Source: Pseudomonadota bacterium (lineage in GTDB: Bacteria > Desulfobacterota > Desulfovibrionia > Desulfovibrionales > Desulfovibrionaceae). Taken from it: a stretch of 64,000 nucleotides of DNA. The stretch spans positions 1 to 64,000 of the forward strand of contig JAEZYD010000008.1 in NCBI GenBank assembly GCA_023419375.1. The letters are read 5' to 3'. Positions 34,957 to 42,257 of the stretch are shown here, piece after piece; within the stretch, counting starts at the first letter, position 1, and each line of letters opens with the position of its first letter. Position numbers and translations under genes: made by a program. A model generated the notes under the pieces. The model did not search any database. It was given only the letters and a program-made list of their open reading frames with translations, and was not told where the DNA came from.

Positions 34957-35454
34957 TCATAGCGATGCATTTTTTTTTGCCTGTCCGGGGGGCATGCCGC
35001 CTTTCTTTTCGAGGCCGGGAGGTGTGCCGCCCTTTTTTGCCAGCCCTGGGGGAGTCCCGCGCCAGCTATCGCGATCCCGGTCATAGGGCGATTTTCCATA
35101 GAAACGGTCGGGATCAATATCGTAGCGGCGGGCAATGCTGCCCCAACTCAAACCATCCTGCCGCATATTGCGAATGCGCGATTCGGAGACGCCCGCCATC
35201 CGTGCCATGACGCGCACCCGCTCCCGCTCCAGGCTGGATTCCCGTTGTCGCCAGTCGCGTTCGTAGCGGCCATAGTCGCGACCGCCGTTCATGGCGTCCA
35301 GATAATCATCGTGAGCGCGGTCTGCCGCACGGGCCATGTCGGAGAGATTTCCCAGCATGTCCGAGAAGCTGTCCAGACTTCCTGCCGTGGCAGGTGCGGT
35401 GGACAGGCAGAACAACCCCATGACAAGCACAAGCAAGCTTTTGGGTATACTCAT
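34957..35454 (-). CDS. Exported protein of unknown function with PPG-KK repeats
   Basis: A 165-residue secreted protein. The signal peptide runs over residues 1-25 (hydrophobic core, then APATAG). A charged helical middle follows (RDWRQRESSLERERVRVMARMAG), then a short helix-turn-like segment QDGLSWGSIARRYDIDPDRF. The C-terminus holds three copies of a G-x-PPG-x-x-KK unit. Similar PPGLAKK tails appear in uncharacterised envelope proteins of proteobacteria. The ATG has GGAGG upstream. The last codons run through a nine-base A tract (poly-T at 34970-34978 on the plus strand), prone to slippage at the very end. Confidence 0.72.
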   Translation of the reverse strand: MSIPKSLLVLVMGLFCLSTAPATAGSLDSFSDMLGNLSDMARAADRAHDDYLDAMNGGRDYGRYERDWRQRESSLERERVRVMARMAGVSESRIRNMRQDGLSWGSIARRYDIDPDRFYGKSPYDRDRDSWRGTPPGLAKKGGTPPGLEKKGGMPPGQAKKNASL

Positions 35455-35620
35455 AAAAAATCCTCCATACGCCACGCATACCACAGTAACCGGGATAAAT
35501 GCAAAGCTCGCTGATGCTATATTTGCGCGTGCATTATTGGCGGTTGGCTGATTGCGAAAAATTGTCCGGCCTGAATTCTTCTGCGGCTTTCCGACACGCA
35601 TCCCCAGCCCCCCGCGGGAG

Positions 35621-36073
35621 TCAACGGCGGGTACTTTTGGGCAGGTTGAAAATAATGGTCATACCCTTGGGGAGAGGTTCCGGAGGCGGGAGCCGCACGC
35701 CGCTTCTCTGGGTTCGCACAATGGCGTTCTGGGCGGAGTTGTCAAAATACTTGTTTTCAGAGCTTTTTATAAGCTTGTATGCTACAATTTCTCCGTCTGG
35801 CGAGACATCAATATCTATTGTGCAAGCCATAGGTTCATCAATGGGTGACGAAAATGCCCAATACTGGCGCACAGTCTCCATAAAACTCTGCATATAATTT
35901 TCCATTGGAGACATGCTTCTGGCTTCTGCAATAGAATTTTTTTCTTTGTGTGCAGATATTGAAGGTGGATTTGAACTCCTTGCACAGGAACATATGAGCA
36001 GAAGAGCTAAAGCTGTAATAAATAAGAGTCTGTTGTCATTATGTGTACGCACTGAAATTTTTCCATAAGTCAT
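35621..36073 (-). CDS. Putative lipoprotein with a TonB/TolA-type C-terminal domain
   Basis: A 150-residue protein starting at the ATG at 36073; a GTG at 36106 in frame is an alternative. A hydrophobic segment ends in ICSCARSS, a plausible lipobox with C30. From about residue 60 it matches the TonB/TolA C-terminal fold: YMQSFMETVRQYW, then a strand region IDIDVSPDGEIVAYKLIKSS, then FDNSAQNAIVRTQ and PPPEPLP. It lacks the long proline/lysine spacer and cytoplasmic anchor of TonB, so it cannot work as a classical energy transducer. DNA here is more AT-rich than its surroundings. Function unknown. Confidence 0.65.
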   Translation of the reverse strand: MTYGKISVRTHNDNRLLFITALALLLICSCARSSNPPSISAHKEKNSIAEARSMSPMENYMQSFMETVRQYWAFSSPIDEPMACTIDIDVSPDGEIVAYKLIKSSENKYFDNSAQNAIVRTQRSGVRLPPPEPLPKGMTIIFNLPKSTRR

Positions 36074-36116
36074 GGTTACGAAGACATTATTTAATAAAGA
36101 ACACACGCTTGGTTGT

Positions 36117-36185
36117 TTACCAGCCTACGCCTTCCTCTCCTTTTTCGATAGCACCCGCAATTGTCATGCTTGTTGATGATTCCAT
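36117..36185 (-). CDS. Candidate 22-residue small protein
   Basis: A short frame starting at the ATG at 36185, with an excellent ribosome site (AGGAGG about five bases upstream), and ending TAA at 36117. The predicted peptide begins MESSTSMTIAGAIEK and ends in GEEGVGW. It lies just upstream of, and in the same direction as, the lipoprotein gene. It could be a genuine small protein or a leader peptide. The ribosome site is the only support. Confidence 0.35.
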   Translation of the reverse strand: MESSTSMTIAGAIEKGEEGVGW

Positions 36186-36449
36186 GCTTCCTCCTAACTT
36201 TACAGAAAAATAAACGCTGCCGCACATCGCAGGCATGTACGCATATACGTGCAATAAAATACTTAGTTAGTAGGTATTAAATGATATATATCCATTTTTA
36301 TTGACATAATTAGTGCAGTTAAAAATTAGCTGTGGTAGTAAGCAAATAATACCATCTTACTATGAATCAGCCCGCGATGGCAGTGGCTGCGCGTAGTAGG
36401 GAAACCTTTTTATGGCACACTGCTATATACTTAAATTGGGGTTAACTGC
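36186..36449 (+). other. AT-rich upstream region of the sulfide:quinone oxidoreductase gene
   Basis: A 264-base, AT-rich gap. A TTGACA at 36301-36306 may be the -35 box of the downstream gene, with a weak AATTAG 17 bases later. The ribosome site is GGGG eight bases before the ATG at 36450. Confidence 0.4.
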
Positions 36450-37691
36450 ATGAAAAAATTGCTTATTCTTGGTGCTGGCGCTGGCGGAACCATGATAGCC
36501 ACGAAGATGAGAAAGCTCTTGAGTGAAAGAGAATGGGAAATAACGCTGATTGACCGGGATCCCGTCCATCATTATCAGCCCGGTTGGCTCCTGATTCCTT
36601 TTGGGGTTGATACGCCGCAGGGTTGCGTTCGTCCCAAAAAGGATTTTATCAGCCGCGGAGTTAACTTCGTGATTGATACGATCACCGCTGTGGATCCTAT
36701 TCAGCGCAAGGTTGAGTGCAAAAACAGCACCCACACCTATGACTGGATTGTTGTTGCCTCCGGCGCAAGAATCGCTCCTGATGAAGTGCCCGGCCTTCTG
36801 GACGATTGGGGCGGCAAGATCCACAACTTCTACACTCACGATGGCGCTGCGGCGCTTGGCGACAAGCTGAAGCACTTCAAGAAGGGCCGTCTTGTTCTCC
36901 ACATTTGCGAAACTCCCATCAAGTGCCCGGTTGCGCCTCTGGAATTTGTGTACATGGCCGACTGGTACCTGCAGAAGATGGGCGTGCGCAAAGATGTGGA
37001 AATTGAGCTTGTCACGCCGCTTACGGGTGCCTTCACCAAGCCTGTGGCCAACAACATTCTTGGCGCGCTGTGCGAGCAGAAGGGTATCAAGGTCACCACA
37101 AACTGGACCGTGGACAGCGTTGAAGCCGACCGCGCCGTGATTTCTTCCGTCACGGGCGATGAAATCCCCTACGACCTGCTGGTGAGCATTCCCCCGAACC
37201 TTGGGCAGGAATTCCTTATCGAATCTGAAGTCTCCGACGTGACCGGCTTTATTGATACGGACAAGGAACTGCTGAAGTCCAAAAAGTTTGAGAACATGTA
37301 CATCATCGGCGATGCAACGAACGTCCCCGCGTCCAAGGCTGGCTCTGTGGCCCACTTTGAAGCGGACGTGATCGCCCAGAACCTGATGGCCGACATTGAA
37401 GGCACCGACAACTACTACAGGTTTGACGGCCACACCAACTGCTTTATCGTCACAGGTTTTGAAAAGGCCTCGCTCATCGACTTCAGCTACGCTGTGGAAC
37501 CCCTGCCGGGCATGTTCCCGCTGCCCGGCGTTGGCCCCTTCGAGCTGCTGGGCGAAAGCCACATCAACTACTGGGGCAAGCTCATGTTCAAGTGGGTGTA
37601 CTACAACCTCATGCTGAAAGGCCATGAGCTCCCGTTTGAACCCAATATGTATCTTGCAGGGAAAGATACCTCCTTGCTGAGAAGCAAGTAG
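36450..37691 (+). CDS. sqr: Sulfide:quinone oxidoreductase-like flavoprotein
   Basis: FAD-dependent pyridine-nucleotide-disulfide-family protein (413 residues). The FAD-binding glycine motif GAGAGG is at residues 8-13 and the second FAD motif IIGDAT near 285-290. Three cysteines stand where redox cysteines are expected: C153 and C159 in HICETPIKCPVAP, and C331 in HTNCFIV. That pattern fits sulfide:quinone oxidoreductases, which oxidise sulfide to sulfur species and reduce quinone. It ends in a short amphipathic tail that could touch the membrane. A DUF1641 protein follows 14 bases downstream. In a sulfate reducer the role could be sulfide detoxification or sulfur/persulfide metabolism; the assignment to sulfide is by family. 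Confidence 0.82.
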   Translation: MKKLLILGAGAGGTMIATKMRKLLSEREWEITLIDRDPVHHYQPGWLLIPFGVDTPQGCVRPKKDFISRGVNFVIDTITAVDPIQRKVECKNSTHTYDWIVVASGARIAPDEVPGLLDDWGGKIHNFYTHDGAAALGDKLKHFKKGRLVLHICETPIKCPVAPLEFVYMADWYLQKMGVRKDVEIELVTPLTGAFTKPVANNILGALCEQKGIKVTTNWTVDSVEADRAVISSVTGDEIPYDLLVSIPPNLGQEFLIESEVSDVTGFIDTDKELLKSKKFENMYIIGDATNVPASKAGSVAHFEADVIAQNLMADIEGTDNYYRFDGHTNCFIVTGFEKASLIDFSYAVEPLPGMFPLPGVGPFELLGESHINYWGKLMFKWVYYNLMLKGHELPFEPNMYLAGKDTSLLRSK

Positions 37692-37705
37692 ACCGGAGGG
37701 ATCAT

Positions 37706-38371
37706 ATGACACCTGAAGATAAAATTCTTGAGCGGCTGGAAGCCATTGAAGGCAGGCTCAGCGACCTTCAAGCGAGCAAGGAAAGCAGCAGCATGCTGCT
37801 GAGCGAGCTGACGCCCATTGGAAACCATGCCTTCCGCCTTATTGTTGAAGAGATGGAAACCCTCAATGGCAGGGTCACGCTTGACGATATTCTGGATCTG
37901 GGCCGAAAGGGTCTGCTGACTGTTCCCCGGCTTACGTGGCTGCTCGACCAGCTCGAGAACGCCACCGATCTGTGGAAGATTCTGCACCCTGCGTTTGCGC
38001 CGACTTTTCCGCACATCATCGAAAAGATGGGCGAGTGGGAAAAGGATGGCGTGTTTGAAAAGATGTCTGCGCTCAAAAACGCTGGCGGCAACCTGCTTGG
38101 CTCCATGAGCCCGGAAGACATTGCCAAGACAGGCGAGGGCCTGGCCTTTTTGGTCAGCCAGTTGCAGCGCCTTGCCGACCCCGACCTGCAAACCAAGATC
38201 ACGAACCTGATCGGCATGCTGGGCGAGATCGACACGGCCAACGTGAAGCCCACGGGCGTTTTTGGCCTTATTGGGGCGCTTGGTAGCGCAGAAGGCAAAC
38301 AGACCCTGGGCCTGCTTGCCGAACTGATAAAAGTAGCAGGCAAGTTCACGGCGCAGAGCGCGTCCAAATAA
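37706..38371 (+). CDS. DUF1641 domain protein
   Basis: A 221-residue helical, soluble protein of the DUF1641 type. It begins with a coiled coil (EDKILERLEAIEGRLSDLQ), has the repeated leucine-rich helices LLTVPRLTWLLDQLENATDLWKIL, and ends with the GVFGLIGALGSAEGKQTLGLLAEL motif. DUF1641 genes often stand beside sulfide:quinone oxidoreductase or formate dehydrogenase genes, as here, and are presumed partners. No catalytic residues can be identified. RBS CGGAGG lies at 37692-37697. Confidence 0.82.
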   Translation: MTPEDKILERLEAIEGRLSDLQASKESSSMLLSELTPIGNHAFRLIVEEMETLNGRVTLDDILDLGRKGLLTVPRLTWLLDQLENATDLWKILHPAFAPTFPHIIEKMGEWEKDGVFEKMSALKNAGGNLLGSMSPEDIAKTGEGLAFLVSQLQRLADPDLQTKITNLIGMLGEIDTANVKPTGVFGLIGALGSAEGKQTLGLLAELIKVAGKFTAQSASK

Positions 38372-38387
38372 CCGAGGGGTTATCTGA

Positions 38388-38454
38388 ACGGGTTCCCCGG
38401 AACCGCCCGTTTATAAATGCAAAGCCCGCCGAAGTTGTGCAACTTTGGCGGGCT
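38388..38454 (+). terminator. Two tandem hairpins after the sqr-DUF1641 pair
   Basis: First, AACGGGTTCC-CC-GGAACCGCCCGTT (38388-38412, one bulge), followed by TTTATAA. Second, AGCCCGCCGAAGTTG (38423-38437) with CAACTTTGGCGGGCT (38440-38454). The second is nearly repeated at 57126-57158 beside the tRNA gene. Confidence 0.65.
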
Positions 38455-38601
38455 GTTGCTTGAAGAGTTCCTGGTGCTTCAGTATTTGAAAGCCTCAATA
38501 TACGCCAAGTGGTAGGGGATTCATAACAAGCTGAATAGATGGATAAAAAGGCATAGCTGACAGCGGGTGGGCAACCTGCTATTCTCGACCAGAGAACAAC
38601 C

Positions 38602-39609
38602 ATGCGTAATCATCTGACCCGCCAACAACTCGAAGGCCTGACCCTGTGCTGGGAGCAGTGGGAGGCCGAAGCCGCAACCCGCACGCAAAAGACCATGCGT
38701 GCGCGTCTGCACCTGATCTTTTTGCTTATGCGCTACGGCGGCTTGCGGCTGGGCGAAGTGCTGGCGCTGGAGCCTCGTTCTTCCATAGACATTGTCACGG
38801 GCATGCTGCGCGTTTCTGGCTCCAACGCGCGCGAAATCTTGCTGCCTGTGAGCGCCATGCGCAATATCCGGCGCATTCTTGGCCTGCCGCAGGCGGCGGA
38901 GCCTGATTTTTTGCAGTTTGACCAGAGCTTTCTGCGCAAGAAATTTTACGCAGTGGGCAGCCTGATGGATCTGCCGTCTGCCTGCGTTGGGCCACGTGCC
39001 ATACGTTATTCGCGCGGGCTTGAGCTGCTGGAACTGCACGTGCCCATGCCGCTGGTGCTCAAGTTTTTGGGGCAACAGGATGCTGACCAACTGCTGGCCT
39101 TCCTGAACTTTTCTGACGGCGAGGCGCGCAAACTGCTGACCTCCCAGGCTCAAGGCAAAGAAGCCTCGGCAAGTGCCTGCCACGGCGGCGAGGCCGATGA
39201 CGGAACCAATCTTTTTTGGGGCATTGTTACCCGCATATTCACCGGCATGCGCAAGGTATATGTGGAGGTAACCACTTTTTCCGATTTCAGGCTCGCGGCG
39301 GCCTGCACCCCGGAAGAAGCCGCCCTGCATGAAGTGCACGAAAATCAGGTGCTGAGCGTGCGGGTAGACCCGGAGCGCATAGTTTTAAGCCCTGAAAAAT
39401 CGTCCCTGACTCTTGCCAACTGCGTCAAGGGCGTGGTGGAAAGCCTGCACTCTGACATGGTGGAAACCTTTGTCTGCGTTGGTTTGCCAGACGGCACAAC
39501 CCTGCGGGCAACGGTAGACACCTGCACGCTGGACACCATGCATCTGCGCGACGGCAAAAAGGTGTATGCCCATTTTGCCTCCAGCGCTGTTCGGCTGGTG
39601 GCCGACTAG
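38602..39609 (+). CDS. tunR: TunR-like tungstate-responsive regulator (integrase-like DNA-binding domain plus TOBE)
   Basis: Regulator (335 residues) with an N-terminal half resembling tyrosine recombinases and two C-terminal molybdate/tungstate-binding TOBE domains (about 203-263 and 268-333). The recombinase-like core is recognisable in LMRYGGLRLGEVLALE and GPRAIRYSRGLELLELH. The catalytic tyrosine region reads LGQQDADQLLAFLNF with no tyrosine, and the His-x-x-Arg box is altered, so it should bind DNA without cutting it. This matches the TunR family described in sulfate-reducing bacteria. It lies directly upstream of tupABC, which it presumably controls. Confidence 0.88.
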   Translation: MRNHLTRQQLEGLTLCWEQWEAEAATRTQKTMRARLHLIFLLMRYGGLRLGEVLALEPRSSIDIVTGMLRVSGSNAREILLPVSAMRNIRRILGLPQAAEPDFLQFDQSFLRKKFYAVGSLMDLPSACVGPRAIRYSRGLELLELHVPMPLVLKFLGQQDADQLLAFLNFSDGEARKLLTSQAQGKEASASACHGGEADDGTNLFWGIVTRIFTGMRKVYVEVTTFSDFRLAAACTPEEAALHEVHENQVLSVRVDPERIVLSPEKSSLTLANCVKGVVESLHSDMVETFVCVGLPDGTTLRATVDTCTLDTMHLRDGKKVYAHFASSAVRLVAD

Positions 39610-39708
39610 CTTTTGTTTCTGATATCTGCCAGGTCGGCATAAGCCGGTTTGGTGCTGCCCTGATTTGCGCCTCCTTTGGCAATCTTTTATGTCCCGCTTT
39701 TTCATGAT

Positions 39709-39728
39709 AGCGTGATTAATGTCGCGCT
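39709..39728. promoter_or_regulatory. Imperfect palindrome upstream of tupA, candidate operator
   Basis: AGCGTGATTAATGTCGCGCT is an interrupted, imperfect inverted repeat centred on ATTAAT, 49 bases before the tupA ATG. It is a candidate binding site for TunR by position only; I cannot confirm it against the known motif. Confidence 0.3.
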
Positions 39729-39776
39729 GAACAGAGTTGGTCTTTTAAGATTACCTCTTCAAAAGGAGTCTGATCC

Positions 39777-40604
39777 ATGTTCCGTTTATCCCGTTTTCTG
39801 CTCCTGGCCTGCGCTGCGGGCTACCTGGCCTGCGCCGCGCCAGTTCTGGCCGCCGATACTCTCATGATGGCAACCACCACCAGCACGCAGGATTCCGGCC
39901 TGCTCGAATATCTGGAGCCTGTCTTCAAGCAGGAAACCGGCATTGAGCTTAAGTGGGTTGCCGTGGGCACAGGCAAAGCCCTTGAAATAGCCAAAAATTG
40001 CGATGCCGACGTGCTGCTGGTGCATGCGCCTTCGGCCGAGCTTGAATTCGTCAAGGCCGGGCATGGCGTGGACCGCCGTCAGGTCATGTACAATGACTTT
40101 GTGATCGTTGGCCCTGTGGCCGACCCCGCTGGCGTGAAAGGGCAGACCACTGCCGAGGCGCTCAAGCGTATTCTGGATGCCAAGGCGGGCTTTGTGAGCC
40201 GTGGCGACCAGTCCGGCACGCACAAGGCGGAGCAGAAGTTGTGGCAGCAGAGCAACATTGTGCCCGACAAGGATCCCAAGTATTTTTCTGCCGGGCAGGG
40301 CATGATCTCCACCCTGAACATGGCTGCCGAAAAGCAGGCCTATGCCCTCACCGACCGTGGAACCTGGATCACCTTTGCCGACAAGATGGGCGACAAAAAT
40401 CCGCTGGCTATCGTGGTTGAAGGCGACAAGGCCCTGTTCAACCAGTATAGCGTCATCACGGTCAATCCCGCCCAGTGCCCCAAGGTCAAGACCGATCTGG
40501 CCAGGAAGTTTGAAGACTGGTGGGTAGCCCCGGCCACCCAGCAGAAGATCGCCGGGTACATGCTCAAGGGGAAACAGCTTTTCTTCCCCAATGCCAGCAA
40601 GTAG
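39777..40604 (+). CDS. tupA: Tungstate ABC transporter, periplasmic binding protein
   Basis: Exported substrate-binding protein (275 residues). The signal peptide covers about residues 1-26 (ending PVLAA). The sequence TTTSTQDSG at 33-41 is the hallmark tungstate-binding motif of TupA, and SRGDQSGTH later is also typical. It captures tungstate with very high affinity and high preference over molybdate. The start has AAAAGGAG upstream. tupB follows after about 100 bases containing a GC-rich stretch. Confidence 0.95.
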   Translation: MFRLSRFLLLACAAGYLACAAPVLAADTLMMATTTSTQDSGLLEYLEPVFKQETGIELKWVAVGTGKALEIAKNCDADVLLVHAPSAELEFVKAGHGVDRRQVMYNDFVIVGPVADPAGVKGQTTAEALKRILDAKAGFVSRGDQSGTHKAEQKLWQQSNIVPDKDPKYFSAGQGMISTLNMAAEKQAYALTDRGTWITFADKMGDKNPLAIVVEGDKALFNQYSVITVNPAQCPKVKTDLARKFEDWWVAPATQQKIAGYMLKGKQLFFPNASK

Positions 40605-40705
40605 CGCACCCCGGTAGCGCAGGCATGTAACACGCATTCGCCCGGGGCCGGTGGTGTGCCCCGGCTTCGGGCGAATGCTCTTTTGACCAGCAATGAGCGG
40701 CAGCA

Positions 40706-41401
40706 ATGGATTATCTTATCAACGGTTTCAGCAACGCGCTTTATCTGCTCACGCACATGGATGCGGCCACGCTTTCGGCAATTTACGCAACCATTGCGTC
40801 TACCTGCTATGCCATGGCGGCGGCTCTGCTGCTGGGGGTGCCGCTGGGTTTTCTGCTTGGTCATTGCTCCTTTCCCGGTAAAAGGGCTCTGCGGCTTGTT
40901 TCAGATACCTTGCTGGCCTTTCCCACAGTGCTGATCGGCCTGCTGGTCTATGCCTTTATCACCGCGCGCGGCCCACTAGGCGAGTACGGTCTGCTGTTTA
41001 CCCTGCCGGGCATGGCCATCGGGCAGGCGGTGCTGGCCCTGCCCATCGTGGTTTCGTGGACAGCACAGGCGCTTGAAGACCTTGATCCCCGTTGCCGCGA
41101 AACCCTGCTCACGCTGGGGGCCAACAGCAGGCAGCTTGCCATGTACGCGCTGTGGGAGTGTCGTTACGCCGTGGGTATGGTCTGCGTTACGGCCTTTGGC
41201 CGCGTGATTACAGAGGTGGGCGTGGCCATGATGCTTGGGGGCAACATTCGTTACGCTACCCGCACCATGACAACGGCTATTGCCCTTGAAACCAGCAAGG
41301 GCGATTTTGCCCAGGGTATTGCCCTTGGGCTTGTGCTGTTGCTCATGGCCTTTGTGGTCAATCTGGCGCTTGCCTTTTTTCGGCGCAGGGGGCGGGCATG
41401 A
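40706..41401 (+). CDS. tupB: Tungstate ABC transporter, permease
   Basis: Integral membrane permease (231 residues) with about five to six helices. The coupling-loop sequence is the segment LEDLDPRCRETLLTLGANSRQ followed by the helix of EVGVAMMLGGNIRYATRTMTT, typical of TupB. It forms the channel with TupC. Its stop overlaps the tupC ATG (ATGA at 41398-41401). Confidence 0.94.
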   Translation: MDYLINGFSNALYLLTHMDAATLSAIYATIASTCYAMAAALLLGVPLGFLLGHCSFPGKRALRLVSDTLLAFPTVLIGLLVYAFITARGPLGEYGLLFTLPGMAIGQAVLALPIVVSWTAQALEDLDPRCRETLLTLGANSRQLAMYALWECRYAVGMVCVTAFGRVITEVGVAMMLGGNIRYATRTMTTAIALETSKGDFAQGIALGLVLLLMAFVVNLALAFFRRRGRA

Positions 41402-42051
41402 GCGCCAATTTGTATGAAGCCCGCAACCTTGTGCAGCGTTACAATGGGCGCGAGGCGCTCAATATACAGTACCTTGCTATTGAAGAGGGCGAGGCCGTAT
41501 TCCTCACCGGCCCCAATGGCTGCGGCAAATCGACCCTGTTGCGACTGCTGGCCTTTCTGGAGCGCCCGGCTGCTGGCGAGCTACGCTATGCCGGTGGTGC
41601 GGAGGGCCGCAAGGAGGCAACCCTGCTCTTGCAGGATCCCTATCTGCTGCACATGAGCGTTTTCAATAACGTGGCGCTTGGGCTGAAATTCCGCAACCAG
41701 ACGGGAGAACTGCGGCAAGTCTTTGAACGCTGCATGCAGGCCGCAGGCTTTGACGATCCCTGGAATTTTGCGGATCGCGGCCCACGTGAGCTTTCTGGCG
41801 GCGAACGCCAGAGAGTTGCACTGGCATCGCGTTTGGCCCTGCGGCCAAGGGTGCTGCTGCTTGACGAGCCAACAGCCAATGTGGATGCCGCAAGCGCACG
41901 GGCCATTGCCCTGGCCGTAAGGAACAGCACGGCAGAAGGCATGACTGTTGTCTGTGCCACGCATGATCCGGCCCTTTTGCGCGCCCTTGATGCAAGGGAA
42001 ATCAAACTTGGCGCAGCGTGGGACATGGACGCCCGCGTCTCGTCATCATAG
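41398..42051 (+). CDS. tupC: Tungstate ABC transporter, ATP-binding protein
   Basis: ATPase subunit (217 residues) with Walker A GPNGCGKST near residue 37, signature LSGGERQRVALA near 131 and Walker B VLLLDEPTANVD near 152. It is short, lacking the C-terminal TOBE domain that molybdate ATPases (ModC) carry, so transport is probably controlled by TunR instead of by direct trans-inhibition. It ends the tup operon; 206 bases follow before aor. Confidence 0.94.
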   Translation: MSANLYEARNLVQRYNGREALNIQYLAIEEGEAVFLTGPNGCGKSTLLRLLAFLERPAAGELRYAGGAEGRKEATLLLQDPYLLHMSVFNNVALGLKFRNQTGELRQVFERCMQAAGFDDPWNFADRGPRELSGGERQRVALASRLALRPRVLLLDEPTANVDAASARAIALAVRNSTAEGMTVVCATHDPALLRALDAREIKLGAAWDMDARVSSS

Positions 42052-42180
42052 ATCCTGCCTGTATCATCCCGTTTTTCGCTTACAGCAAGTTCCTCTATTC
42101 CTCCCTATTGCACAAAAACTCCCTTTTCCTCCCCAACTTTTCCCCTGGCAGGAGAAAAGCGAGACATTTTTTTTGCCCGC

Positions 42181-42257
42181 TTGCATTTTTTTTTCTCACG
42201 ATGGTATCGAAGGATAAACACAAACAGGCGTAACTGCGCCTTGTTTAAGGAGGCTCC
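42181..42257 (+). promoter_or_regulatory. aor leader with an inverted repeat beside the ribosome site
   Basis: AAACAGGCG (42222-42230) can pair with CGCCTTGTTT (42237-42246) with one bulged base. It ends just before the AAGGAGG ribosome site of aor. It may be an operator or a translation-control hairpin. Upstream the DNA has unusual T-runs. Confidence 0.35.

Noticed and set aside
38470..38550. A possible degraded tRNA before tunR, because a CACCA-like end and the tRNA terminator repeat occur there
   Set aside because: The T-arm cannot be paired and no clover leaf forms; only the terminator element is supported.
38602..39609. Phage integrase marking a prophage
   Set aside because: The catalytic tyrosine is missing, two TOBE domains are present, and tungstate transport genes follow; it is a regulator and no phage gene is nearby.
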